Shown here piece by piece: positions 8,939-16,537 of a stretch of DNA of 64,000 bases. A program made the position numbers and the translations under genes. A model generated the notes under the pieces. That model did not search any database. It saw only the letters and a list, made by a program, of their open reading frames with translations, and was not told where the DNA came from. This stretch comes from Chitiniphilus shinanonensis DSM 23277 (lineage in GTDB: Bacteria > Pseudomonadota > Gammaproteobacteria > Burkholderiales > Chitinibacteraceae). The stretch's first letter is position 1; each line of letters begins with the position of its first letter. The stretch is from NCBI RefSeq assembly GCF_000374805.1, contig NZ_KB895336.1, forward strand, positions 124,001 to 188,000. The letters are read 5' to 3'.

Positions 8939-9532
8939 TTAGCTCCCATAGGAAAACAAAACCCGCGTATGCGCGGGTTTGAGTTTGTTGATCATGCATT
9001 CCAGCTGGACATCGCCCCAGGTCTGGAACGGCTCGCCGAACGGGTCACCGCATTCGCGTGGAACGACCGGCATCACCGGCAGCTTCAATTGCCAGACGAA
9101 TTGCCAGCGCCAGCCGCCATAGCGCTGCCCCAGCCGCGACCTGCCATAACGCCGCGCGCGGTATTCGGTGATGGTGGCGTCGGGGTGGCCATAACGCGCC
9201 GCTACGCCGATGAAGTAGGCGCACGATTGCCCGCCGCTGGCGGCCAGCTTGGCGGCGACGGCGTTGCGGCGCTCCTGCAAGGTCTGGCTGCCCAGCAGCG
9301 AGCACTCGTCGGGCAGGCCGGCGATACGCTCCCAGTCGGCCAGCAACTCGTAGCTGGTCGGCGGATAGGTCTCGCGCAGCAGTTCGTTCGCCCGGCTATC
9401 GACGCCGGCCAAGCCGGTGCCGAAAGTGCCCAGCACGCGCTGCAAGGTGCTGTCCGGGTCGCGTGGCCACGCCAGGCCCGCCGGCAGCAGGGCGGACAGT
9501 TGCTGGCGGTAGTCTTCGGCGGTCATTGCCAT
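8939..9532 (-). CDS. Baseplate protein, Mu gp48/YmfQ (DUF2313) family
   Basis: 197 residues. The N-terminus AEDYRQQLSALLPAGLAWPRDPDSTLQRVL and the central LLADWERIAGLPDEC are typical of YmfQ/gp48 wedge proteins that link baseplate and fibres. It overlaps the gp47-like gene upstream by 10 nt. Its last codons contain the terminator-like hairpin at 8959-8980, so the coding end and the transcription signal are the same DNA. Confidence 0.85.
   Translation of the reverse strand: MAMTAEDYRQQLSALLPAGLAWPRDPDSTLQRVLGTFGTGLAGVDSRANELLRETYPPTSYELLADWERIAGLPDECSLLGSQTLQERRNAVAAKLAASGGQSCAYFIGVAARYGHPDATITEYRARRYGRSRLGQRYGGWRWQFVWQLKLPVMPVVPRECGDPFGEPFQTWGDVQLECMINKLKPAHTRVLFSYGS
8959..8980 (-). terminator. 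Terminator-like hairpin at end of gp48 gene, before fibre B
   Basis: Stem AAACCCGCG/CGCGGGTTT (9 bp), 4-nt loop, followed on the minus strand by TTTGTTTTCC. It is embedded in the last codons of the gp48-like gene and immediately upstream of the ribosome site of fibre B. Confidence 0.7.
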
Positions 9533-10581
9533 GTCACGCCTCCGAATATCGCCATCTCCAGTCGCTCGGTCGTTACATCGGCGGCGGGGCTGACCAGGGT
9601 GTGGTCGGTTTCTCCGGAAGCCAGGCTGATCGCCTCGGTGATGTGGCTGCGCAGCAGCGTGGCGCCGGGCGCGGCTTCGCGGGCGTGCAGGTCCTTGAGC
9701 GAGGCGATCACCGCTTCGCGCACCGCCGGGGTGCCGGGCACCAGTCGGATGGTGTAGGCCACCGGCTTGGGCGTCGGCGCCTGGGCCACGAATTCGGCGG
9801 TGACCGGGCGCAGGTTGTCGATGTGCGCCTGGACCGCCGCGACCTCGTTGGCGTCCGGGATCGGGTCGGTGTCGCCGTCACGCACGAACACTACGCCGAT
9901 GCTGCCGAGGCCGAATGGCCTGTCCACCGTCCAGGCGCGGGTCACACCCGGTACCTCCAGCGCCCAGGCGACGTAATCCGACGCCGCGCCACCTTGCGGC
10001 GGCCGCTGGATGCGGGCGATCAGCCGCTGACGGAGCGCGGAATCCGGCTCCACGTCGCTGCCCTGGGTCAGGCCGGGGGCGAGCACGACGGCGCTGCCGT
10101 TCAGGCCGGCGATCGGGGTGGTCAGAGTCAGCGCGATGCCCGCGTCGGCGTTGGCCGCGGCGCCGGCTTCGCGCGCGGCGACGGCGACTTCGACGTTGCC
10201 GCCGGCGCCGACCACCGCGTCCGCCAGCGTCAGGTATTCGCGGTTGTCGGCGCGGGTCAGGGCGCTGCCTTGCGGGATGACGGTGTCGCTGGTGCCGCTC
10301 AGGCGGATGGTGCCTTGCGCCAGCGCGGCGGGCTTGCGGCCCTCCACCAGCCAGATCGAGGCCCAGCGGTCGAGGAACTCGGCGTCGCAGGTGTCGGGAA
10401 ACAACTGCAGCGAGAGCCACGACAGGTAGCCGTACATCTGGTGCAGGCCGCCGGCCTGGACCCGGCCGAGCACGTTGAGGTTGGAATGGCGCAGGCGCGC
10501 GTCGGCGCCCGGCAGGCGGGCCTCGAACTCGGTCAGCTGCGCTTCGACCAGTTCGGGCAGGGTGGGACGATTCAGGCTCAT
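9523..10581 (-). CDS. Baseplate J-like wedge protein (Mu gp47)
   Basis: 352 residues. Matches the baseplate J/gp47 family: N-terminal LPELVEAQLTEFEARLPGADARLRHSN, FLDRWASIWLVEGRKPAALAQGTIRLSG, then GLTQGSDVEPDSALRQRLIARIQRPPQGGAASDY and VPGVTRAWTVDRPFGLGSIGVVFV. These proteins form the inner baseplate wedges of contractile tails. ATG at 10581 overlaps the end of gp46 by 4 nt. Full length for the family. Confidence 0.92.
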   Translation of the reverse strand: MSLNRPTLPELVEAQLTEFEARLPGADARLRHSNLNVLGRVQAGGLHQMYGYLSWLSLQLFPDTCDAEFLDRWASIWLVEGRKPAALAQGTIRLSGTSDTVIPQGSALTRADNREYLTLADAVVGAGGNVEVAVAAREAGAAANADAGIALTLTTPIAGLNGSAVVLAPGLTQGSDVEPDSALRQRLIARIQRPPQGGAASDYVAWALEVPGVTRAWTVDRPFGLGSIGVVFVRDGDTDPIPDANEVAAVQAHIDNLRPVTAEFVAQAPTPKPVAYTIRLVPGTPAVREAVIASLKDLHAREAAPGATLLRSHITEAISLASGETDHTLVSPAADVTTERLEMAIFGGVTWQ

Positions 10582-11000
10582 GGTGTCAGCTCGAAGCGAT
10601 AGGGTTGGGAATCGATGGCGATGTCCAGGCGCAACAGGCCCAGGCGGGGCGCGCTGGCCGCCACGCTGACCGAGCGGGCGTGCCCGTCGTCGATCAGCCA
10701 TTGCAGCGCTTCGCGCCCGTAGGCTTCGGCCCGCCGCAACGCGGAGGCGGTCTGCTTTTCTCGCGCCAGCAGCCACAGGCGCGAGCCCAGCGGCACCGCG
10801 CGCTCGTCGCCGACCGCGATGGCGTCGCCCCACCAGCCGCGCGGGTCGCCCTCGACATCGTCGTTGGGCGCGGCGCGGCGGTCGGTGAACAGGCTGAGCA
10901 GCACGGCGGTATCGAGCTCGTCGCCCTCGGCCAGGCCGAGCGCGGCCGTTTGCCAGTCGCAGCGTTGTTCGTCGCCGAAGAAAAAGGTCTTGAGGTCCAT
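10578..11000 (-). CDS. Baseplate protein, Mu gp46 family
   Basis: 140 residues, size and position of Mu gp46 (related to P2 W/T4 gp25, the wedge-initiating protein). MDLKTFFFGDEQRCDWQ at the N-terminus and LRRAEAYGREALQWLIDDGHARSV towards the C-terminus fit the family. Start and stop overlap the neighbours by 1-4 nt (ATGA type), so translation is coupled through the baseplate block. Confidence 0.85.
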   Translation of the reverse strand: MDLKTFFFGDEQRCDWQTAALGLAEGDELDTAVLLSLFTDRRAAPNDDVEGDPRGWWGDAIAVGDERAVPLGSRLWLLAREKQTASALRRAEAYGREALQWLIDDGHARSVSVAASAPRLGLLRLDIAIDSQPYRFELTP

Positions 11001-11578
11001 CACATCCCCTGCGTGGGTTTGCCGGTGGTGCCGCCACTGGTATTGGTTTCGGGGTGGACGTGATCGCCGAACACCTGGCGCATCCCGGCCACGGTGCGGC
11101 TGTTGCCGCCGGCGTTGTCGGTGATGTCGCCGGCGGTCTTGAGCTGGCCGCTGGTGGTGACCAGCGGGGCATTCAGCTTGACCAGAGGCGTGTTCAGTTC
11201 GACCAGCGCGCCGGCATTGACGCGCAGCGTCTGGGTGGAGATCTCGATCAGCCGGCCGTTTTTCAGGTGGATGCGATCGCCCTCGTGGGTGTAGATGCAC
11301 ACTTCGCCCGGAGCGAGACCGCTCGGGCGATGGCGTTCGTCGTCCACCGCGGTGGCGACCAGGTGGTCGCGGCTACCGGCGACGGCGACCAGGATCGCCG
11401 TGGCGCCGGGCAGCGGCACGCTGGTCAGGCCGTAGTTCTGTGCGCGCTCCACGTCGTCGCGGGTTTCGTCGGCCAGCGCCGATACCTGCAACCGTTGCAG
11501 CCCGGCCGCGTCGTTCACCAGATTGAGCACCGCGCGCGCCACCATCAGGCGCACGCGACGGGCAAGTCGTTCGATCAT
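11000..11578 (-). CDS. Baseplate assembly protein V / spike (Mu gp45)
   Basis: 192 residues. The N-terminal OB-like part is followed by a C-terminal beta-helix with repeating short strands (GALVELNTPLVKLNAPLVTTSGQLKTAGDI), the architecture of gpV/gp45 membrane-piercing spikes. A His pair near the C-terminus (GDHVHPETN) is like the HxH iron-binding tip of gpV-type spikes. The start overlaps the preceding stop (ATGA). Confidence 0.9.
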   Translation of the reverse strand: MIERLARRVRLMVARAVLNLVNDAAGLQRLQVSALADETRDDVERAQNYGLTSVPLPGATAILVAVAGSRDHLVATAVDDERHRPSGLAPGEVCIYTHEGDRIHLKNGRLIEISTQTLRVNAGALVELNTPLVKLNAPLVTTSGQLKTAGDITDNAGGNSRTVAGMRQVFGDHVHPETNTSGGTTGKPTQGM

Positions 11579-12681
11579 CAGTTCTGCCCCCAGTCGTTGC
11601 TTTGCGTGGTGCCCTGGCCCGCCGTCGAGGACGGCTTGGCTGTGGCGCTCTTGCCACGTTTCAGTGGCGTGGTGGATTTGCCCTCCAGTCGGTCGAAGGT
11701 ACGCGGATCGACCAGCGTCAGCGCGCAGCGCTCGCCGCCGGCGCCAAGCGTGTAGCTCACCTCGGAGATCAGCACGTCGCCGTCCGCGCGCAGCAGGCCG
11801 GATTTCAGGTTCACCCGCAGGTTGGGCTGCCACAGCGGCAAGCCGTCGCCCTGCCGCCAGCCCACCACGTCCACCGTCGCCCGGTTGGCGCGGGCGGCGC
11901 GGATGGTCTTTTCCCAGTTGGCGCGCTGCTGCACCGTGGGGCCTTCGGCCTGGTCCTCGGCCAGCACGATCAGCGGCCGGTGCCGGGTTACCACTGCGTC
12001 GCTGCTGCTGCCCTGTTCGGCATGGCGACCGCGGCTTTGCGCCTTGACGCGGTAGAGGCTGAAGCGTTGCGCCCAGCTGAAGCTGGCTTCGCCACCGAGC
12101 AGGTTGTCGCCTTCCACCAATGCGGCCTGCGCCTCTTCGGTACCGGGGCGGGTGATGTACAGGGCGCCGTCGCCGCGCGTGGTCAGCAGTAGCATCCGCA
12201 GGCGCGCCATCCGTTCCAGGCAGTCGAACACGGTCTCGCCTTCCTCGATGTTCCAGCTCTTGAACGGGTCGTCGGCCTGCTTCTGCACGGCCGGATCGAT
12301 CACCACCGGCAGCTTGAAGTCATGGCACAGGTCGCGGGCGATCCGGGCCAGGCTGGCGCGCTTCCACTGGCCGGAGCCGTGGCTGGCGCTGCAATCCACC
12401 AGGTCGGCCGTGGCGTCGCGGCCGCTGACGCTCAGGCTGCGCGCCTGCGCATCGAAGCGTACCGACACCTGGTCGATGAAGCCGGTGATCACCGGCTGGT
12501 CGTCGATGGTGACCACGCAGGCCTCGCCCGGCTTGACCGGGCGCGCGGTGTCCTGGTCCGGCCAGCGTTCGGTCAGTTGCAGGGTGAAGCTGCCGGCCAG
12601 TTGCTCCAGGCCGCGTTGCAGCGAGATCTCGGTCCAGCCGCCGTAGATCCGGCCGCCTACCTTGAGTTGGAGATTCGCCAT
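11578..12681 (-). CDS. Baseplate hub protein (Mu gp44 / P2 gpD-like)
   Basis: 367 residues. LQLKVGGRIYGGWTEISLQRGLEQLAGSFTLQLTERW and SVSGRDATADLVDCSA are characteristic of gp44/late control D hub proteins, structural relatives of the VgrG gp27 domain. The C-terminal tail is Ser/Thr/Lys-rich. Start MANLQLKV at 12681 is used; the open frame continues upstream but without family similarity. Confidence 0.9.
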   Translation of the reverse strand: MANLQLKVGGRIYGGWTEISLQRGLEQLAGSFTLQLTERWPDQDTARPVKPGEACVVTIDDQPVITGFIDQVSVRFDAQARSLSVSGRDATADLVDCSASHGSGQWKRASLARIARDLCHDFKLPVVIDPAVQKQADDPFKSWNIEEGETVFDCLERMARLRMLLLTTRGDGALYITRPGTEEAQAALVEGDNLLGGEASFSWAQRFSLYRVKAQSRGRHAEQGSSSDAVVTRHRPLIVLAEDQAEGPTVQQRANWEKTIRAARANRATVDVVGWRQGDGLPLWQPNLRVNLKSGLLRADGDVLISEVSYTLGAGGERCALTLVDPRTFDRLEGKSTTPLKRGKSATAKPSSTAGQGTTQSNDWGQN

Positions 12682-12683
12682 GG

Positions 12684-13937
12684 TCAGGTCTTCAGCAGGT
12701 TGAGAGTCCGCCCGTCCGGCACGAAGCCGGGATGGCGGATGTCGTTGCGCACCACCAGGTCCAGCTCGGCATCGAGGTTGCCGTTCTGGCGCCACGCCAC
12801 CACCAGCGCCGGTTCGCGCACGCTCTGCCAGACCTCGCGCAATTGCGCGGTGGCCGGCAGGCGCTCGGCGACGGCCCTGACGGTGGCGGCCTTGAGCGCC
12901 AACAGCGCGGGGTAGGTGAGATCCGAGGCCTGGTCGGCCAGGGCGTCGATGGCGTCGAACACCGTGTCGCGCATGGCGATCAGGTCGGCCGAGGCCAGCA
13001 CCGGCGCCCGGGGCAGTGCCATGGCCGCCTGCGCCATCGCGATGGTGCGGGTGGCCTGGTCCAGCGCCAGCCGGTTGCGCAGGTTGGCAACGTTGACCGG
13101 CGTGCTCGGCAGCATCGCCTGGCGGGCCGGGGACTCGAACAGCAGGGGCTTCATCGAATCCAGCGCCTGGGTGCCGCCGTTGGGACGACGCCCGGTGACG
13201 ATACTGTCGAAGTCCTGCCCGAAGCGTTGCAGGCGAATACCGATCCGCTCCAGCGAACCGACCAGCCGCTGATAGAGCGCGGCGGGCGTGCCCAACAGCT
13301 TTTCCAGCGAATTCAGCACCTCGTCGACCTGCTGCGCGATACGCTCCACCGTGCCCAGCTGGCGCTCGATCCAGTCGAAGGTCTGCTGGACGGCCGCCAG
13401 CGCTTCCAGGAAATTACCCGCGCCCGCTTCCAGCGCGGTGAGCAGATCGCCCTCCAGCCACTGCGCGCCGACCTTCCATTGCGCGGCGAAATCCTGTCCG
13501 CATGCCGCGATCAAGCGATCGCCGGCCTGGAGCAACTGGGCTTCGGTATCGATCTGGCTGTTCGGCAGCTCGTTGGCGCCGGCTTCGGCAAACTCCAGGC
13601 TGAGCCGCGCCATGCCGCCCTGCTCGGCGGTTTCCTCCAGCGAGCAGCGCTGCGCCACCACCTGCTGGTGACCGCGCGACGGCAATACCAGCTCACCCAC
13701 GCCCGGTTGTTCCAACGCCGCCAGCAGGCGGTCGCGCACCGCGCGGTAGTCGGGCCCGAGCACGAAGGCATCCAAGGTGAAGGTCCGCGCCTTGCGACCC
13801 AGATCCTCGGCGTAGGGCCGATCGCGCAGCGGATACTCGGTCAACTGCACGCGCCGGCCGACCTCGCCGCCACTGCGGCTGACATGGAACGGCACGCCGC
13901 GGAACGAGGCTTTTTCCAGTTGGTCTCGCCAGCTCAT
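12684..13937 (-). CDS. DNA-circularisation N-domain tail protein (Mu gp43)
   Basis: 417 residues. SWRDQLEKASFRGVPFHVSRSGGEVGRRVQLTEYPLRDRPYAEDLGRKAR is the DNA_circ_N domain of Mu gp43. Despite the name it is a tail/baseplate component, a tail-tube-to-baseplate initiator. The ATG at 13937 has GGAGG 6 nt upstream; a GTG one codon earlier is too close to that site. It overlaps the tape-measure stop. Confidence 0.88.
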   Translation of the reverse strand: MSWRDQLEKASFRGVPFHVSRSGGEVGRRVQLTEYPLRDRPYAEDLGRKARTFTLDAFVLGPDYRAVRDRLLAALEQPGVGELVLPSRGHQQVVAQRCSLEETAEQGGMARLSLEFAEAGANELPNSQIDTEAQLLQAGDRLIAACGQDFAAQWKVGAQWLEGDLLTALEAGAGNFLEALAAVQQTFDWIERQLGTVERIAQQVDEVLNSLEKLLGTPAALYQRLVGSLERIGIRLQRFGQDFDSIVTGRRPNGGTQALDSMKPLLFESPARQAMLPSTPVNVANLRNRLALDQATRTIAMAQAAMALPRAPVLASADLIAMRDTVFDAIDALADQASDLTYPALLALKAATVRAVAERLPATAQLREVWQSVREPALVVAWRQNGNLDAELDLVVRNDIRHPGFVPDGRTLNLLKT

Positions 13938-15595
13938 CACGATCCTCCGTAGTAGTAGCGGCCGGTATTGGCCGTGGCCTCGAGCTTCACGCCGGTGCCG
14001 GTCGGCTGCGTGACGCTGGTCTGGCCGGTCAGATAGGAGGGCATGGAAACCTTGACCTCGATGGTGCCGCCGACCTTGGCCGGGGAGAGGGCTCCGGGCG
14101 GCAGTGCTTGGATGGTGCGGATATCGGTGGGCGAGAGCTGCGCCGGATGCAGGCGCCGGTCGATGGTCTCCATCGGGCCGGGACCGACGCCGTGCGTCCA
14201 GTCGTAGATCTTGCCGCCCACCGTGGCGTCCTTTTCACCGGTGAACAGCTGCATCTGCCAGTTCATCAATTTGTTGAGCATGCTGCCGTAGGCGAAGCCG
14301 CCCAGACCCGCACCGCCCACCGCCAAGGCTGGGCCGGCACGGGCCAGCAGGGGAACCAGCTGGGCGAGATTGCCCACCCCTGAAGCGATGCCGCCTCCCG
14401 CTGGCCAGTTGACGACGAAGACAGGCGTCGGATCGCCGGCCGCTGAATCGCCAATCGCCGCGTTGCCATTACCGCCGCCCTTGTTGCGAGACAGCAGTCG
14501 GTCGGTTCCCCACAATGCCCCACCGAACAAGGTCTGGATGAGGCGCAGGTGGGTACTGTCCACGTCGTATTCGTTCATCGCGCCCGCAGCGGTCCGGGCG
14601 GCCCAATGCCCGGTCTGGGTGATGGTCGATTCCTGCAGATCCGCGTCGGTACGGATCTGCATCTGGTGCAGTTGTCCTTGCGTGGTATTGAGCCGGGCAT
14701 TCTCCATTTGCCGGATCTGGCCGTTCGCGTTCGCAGCCTGATCGCGGATCTGGCGATAGCCGCCCAGGTCACCGATCAGTGCCTTGGCGAAGCCCTGGGC
14801 CTCGCGATCCGTGAACAGCTTGCGTACCTTGGCGTCGTCGCCGCCAGTGGCCTTTTGTACCAGTTCGGCCATATACAGCAGCGGATCGGCACTGGCCGCA
14901 GCCTTGCGTTTTTCTTCGTCGTAGTTGCGGATGCCGAGCTTCTTGAAACGGGCCGCCATGCCTTCGTCCTGGAACGCGGCCAGGAAGCCCTTGAGGTTGG
15001 CGGCAGCCTGATCGGGGGCAGTGCCGTCCTTGCCGGCGATCTGCATGCCGGCCGCCAGTGAAGCCACGCCACCGGTACCTTGCAGATTCAGTCCGGAAGC
15101 CTTCGCCGCCGAGGCGAGGCCCGGCATCTGCGCTTGCAATTGGGGGAATTTGATCCGTCCGGCATTGCTGGCCACTGCCAGGGCATCGAGCGCCCGGCCG
15201 GCCTGATCGGCCGACACGGCGAGCTGGTCGTGAAAGCCGATGAGGGTCTTGCCGATCTCCTTGACGTCACCGCCGGTGGCGGTGGCTGCGTGGCCGGCTT
15301 CGCGCAGGATCTTGAACGCCAGGTCAGGTGCCAGGCCCTTTTCGATCAGGGCGCCGAAGCCTTGCTGCAGGTCTCCCTGCGTCTGTTGGGTTTGACGGCT
15401 CAGCCCGATCAGCTCCTGTTTCCACTGACCTACCGTAGCCGGAAGCTTTGGCCCCTCGATGCCGGCGATATTGCCCAGGGTAACGAGTTCGGATTCAAGG
15501 CGGATGGATTGCTTGATCGCATCGCTGTAGTCGTCGACCAGCGCTTGGCCACCTGCGGCAAACTGGCTGGCGCCGATACTTTTCAGACTTGCCAT
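13937..15595 (-). CDS. Tape measure protein (Mu gp42-like)
   Basis: 552 residues, mostly helical and Ala/Gln-rich in the first two thirds (QALVDDYSDAIKQSIRLESELV, GGDVKEIGKTLIGFHDQL, ADQAGRALDALAVASNAG), with a Gly/Ala-rich hydrophobic segment around 395-430 that could insert into a membrane. It follows the frameshifted chaperone, as tape measures do. Tail length scales with tape-measure length (about 1.5 Å per residue), which would give a tail near 80 nm; that figure is inference. Confidence 0.85.
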   Translation of the reverse strand: MASLKSIGASQFAAGGQALVDDYSDAIKQSIRLESELVTLGNIAGIEGPKLPATVGQWKQELIGLSRQTQQTQGDLQQGFGALIEKGLAPDLAFKILREAGHAATATGGDVKEIGKTLIGFHDQLAVSADQAGRALDALAVASNAGRIKFPQLQAQMPGLASAAKASGLNLQGTGGVASLAAGMQIAGKDGTAPDQAAANLKGFLAAFQDEGMAARFKKLGIRNYDEEKRKAAASADPLLYMAELVQKATGGDDAKVRKLFTDREAQGFAKALIGDLGGYRQIRDQAANANGQIRQMENARLNTTQGQLHQMQIRTDADLQESTITQTGHWAARTAAGAMNEYDVDSTHLRLIQTLFGGALWGTDRLLSRNKGGGNGNAAIGDSAAGDPTPVFVVNWPAGGGIASGVGNLAQLVPLLARAGPALAVGGAGLGGFAYGSMLNKLMNWQMQLFTGEKDATVGGKIYDWTHGVGPGPMETIDRRLHPAQLSPTDIRTIQALPPGALSPAKVGGTIEVKVSMPSYLTGQTSVTQPTGTGVKLEATANTGRYYYGGS

Positions 15596-15646
15596 GTGTT
15601 TTTCCTTGATGCGGTTTGGCCGTGCCGGCCGGCCAAGTCGCCGATG

Positions 15647-15679
15647 GCGCCTTCGCGGCCTGTCGGGCCGCGAAGGCGC
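15647..15679 (-). other. 14-bp perfect hairpin between chaperone and tape measure genes
   Basis: GCGCCTTCGCGGCC pairs perfectly with GGCCGCGAAGGCGC around a 5-nt loop. It lies just after the stop of the frameshift extension (15682). There is no T run, so it is not a normal terminator; it may block RNA decay or act in RNA processing. Confidence 0.6.
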
Positions 15680-15681
15680 GC

Positions 15682-15837
15682 TCAGTCAGGCTCCGACACC
15701 ACGCCCTTCAACCGAAGCACCTGGTGATGCCAGAAGCGGAATTCGCTCCAGCGCATCGCCCAGACCTCCGAGGGCGCGATGCCGCCGGCGACCACCAGGT
15801 CGCCGGCCATGTCCTGCCAGTTCAGCGGAACCAGAAC
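15682..15837 (-). CDS. Frameshift extension of tail assembly chaperone (gp41')
   Basis: 51 codons in the -1 frame relative to the gp41-like gene, running VLVPLNWQDMAGDL to LKGVVSEPD. A -1 slip on CCCTTTTTTG at 15837-15846 would fuse it to the first 83 residues, giving a protein of about 134 residues. Such G/GT or E/E' pairs occur just before the tape measure in most long-tailed phages. Independent start at an internal ATG cannot be excluded. Confidence 0.75.
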   Translation of the reverse strand, partial: VLVPLNWQDMAGDLVVAGGIAPSEVWAMRWSEFRFWHHQVLRLKGVVSEPD

Positions 15838-16085
15838 AAAAAAGGGTTCACCGCCCGGACCACGGCCTCGGTGTCGGCGGTGTTCAGCCGATCCAGCGCC
15901 GACGGGGGCAATCCCGCCAGTTCGGCGGCCAGGTCGAGCGAGCACGCCAGCACCGCCTGCGGGTTGCTCAACACGCGGAAGTCGCCCGCGCACGGTTCGC
16001 GCAGCTGCAGCTCGGCGATGTCTTCCTCGCCGAAGCGCAGCGGCTTGCTCAGCGCGATCACGATGGGGAACTGAAGCGCGCTCAT
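15822..16085 (-). CDS. Tail assembly chaperone, short form (Mu gp41/E family)
   Basis: 87 residues. SALQFPIVIALSKPLRFGEEDIAELQLREPCAGDFRVL fits the phage tail assembly chaperone (gpE/gp41) family, which binds the tape measure during tube assembly. It lies 3 nt after the tube gene. The short product ends shortly after the slippery run at 15837-15846; most ribosomes would make this form. Confidence 0.85.
   Translation of the reverse strand: MSALQFPIVIALSKPLRFGEEDIAELQLREPCAGDFRVLSNPQAVLACSLDLAAELAGLPPSALDRLNTADTEAVVRAVNPFLFWFR
15837..15846 (-). promoter_or_regulatory. Putative -1 ribosomal frameshift site
   Basis: In the gp41 frame the mRNA reads AAC CCT TTT TTG, giving two overlapping slippery heptamers, C CCT TTT and T TTT TTG (X XXY YYZ type). 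The -1 frame stays open for 51 more codons up to the tape measure. Position and length match programmed frameshifting in tail chaperones. Confidence 0.75.
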
Positions 16086-16088
16086 GCC

Positions 16089-16454
16089 TTACACCTTGTC
16101 GCAGCGGGTGCCGGCGAACTTCAGGCTGACTTCGCCTTCGCCGCCGGTGAATTCCGGCGGTTCGGTGACGAAGGCGTCCTTGAGCACGTAGCTGACGCCG
16201 ATGTCGGTCTCGAACACCAGGGTGACGTCGGCCAGCGCGCCGAGCGCCACCAGGTCGGTATCGCGGGCGAGGATGATGGTGCATTCGACGGTGGGGGTCT
16301 TGGTCTTCTCGGTGTAGCCGACGGTGCCGAGATCGGTTTCGACCGGGGTGCGTTCGACGCCGCCGATGTTGAGCTTGGCGCCGGATTTGCTGCGCAGGCG
16401 CACGCCGTCGATGTTGACGAACACGCGGCCTGCGAACTGGGTATTGCCTGCCAT
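16089..16454 (-). CDS. Tail tube protein (Mu gpM-like)
   Basis: 121 residues. MAGNTQFAGRVFVNIDGVRL at the N-terminus and a beta-rich body (TVECTIILARDTDLVAL, GGEGEVSLKFAG) match Mu-type contractile tail tube subunits, which stack as hexamers inside the sheath. ATG at 16454 has GGAG 8 nt upstream. A strong terminator-like hairpin sits in its leader. Confidence 0.9.
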   Translation of the reverse strand: MAGNTQFAGRVFVNIDGVRLRSKSGAKLNIGGVERTPVETDLGTVGYTEKTKTPTVECTIILARDTDLVALGALADVTLVFETDIGVSYVLKDAFVTEPPEFTGGEGEVSLKFAGTRCDKV

Positions 16455-16483
16455 GGGTATTTCTCCGTGAGCTGAAAAGAAAA

Positions 16484-16505
16484 CGGCCCGCTGTCACGCG
16501 GGCCG
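16484..16505 (-). terminator. Terminator-like hairpin in leader of tube gene
   Basis: Stem CGGCCCGC/GCGGGCCG, 6-nt loop, followed on the minus strand by TTTTCTTTTC, between the sheath stop and the tube ribosome site. Confidence 0.75.
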
Positions 16506-16537
16506 GAAAAGGCGGCGTGGCGCCGCCCGGTTGGGGG

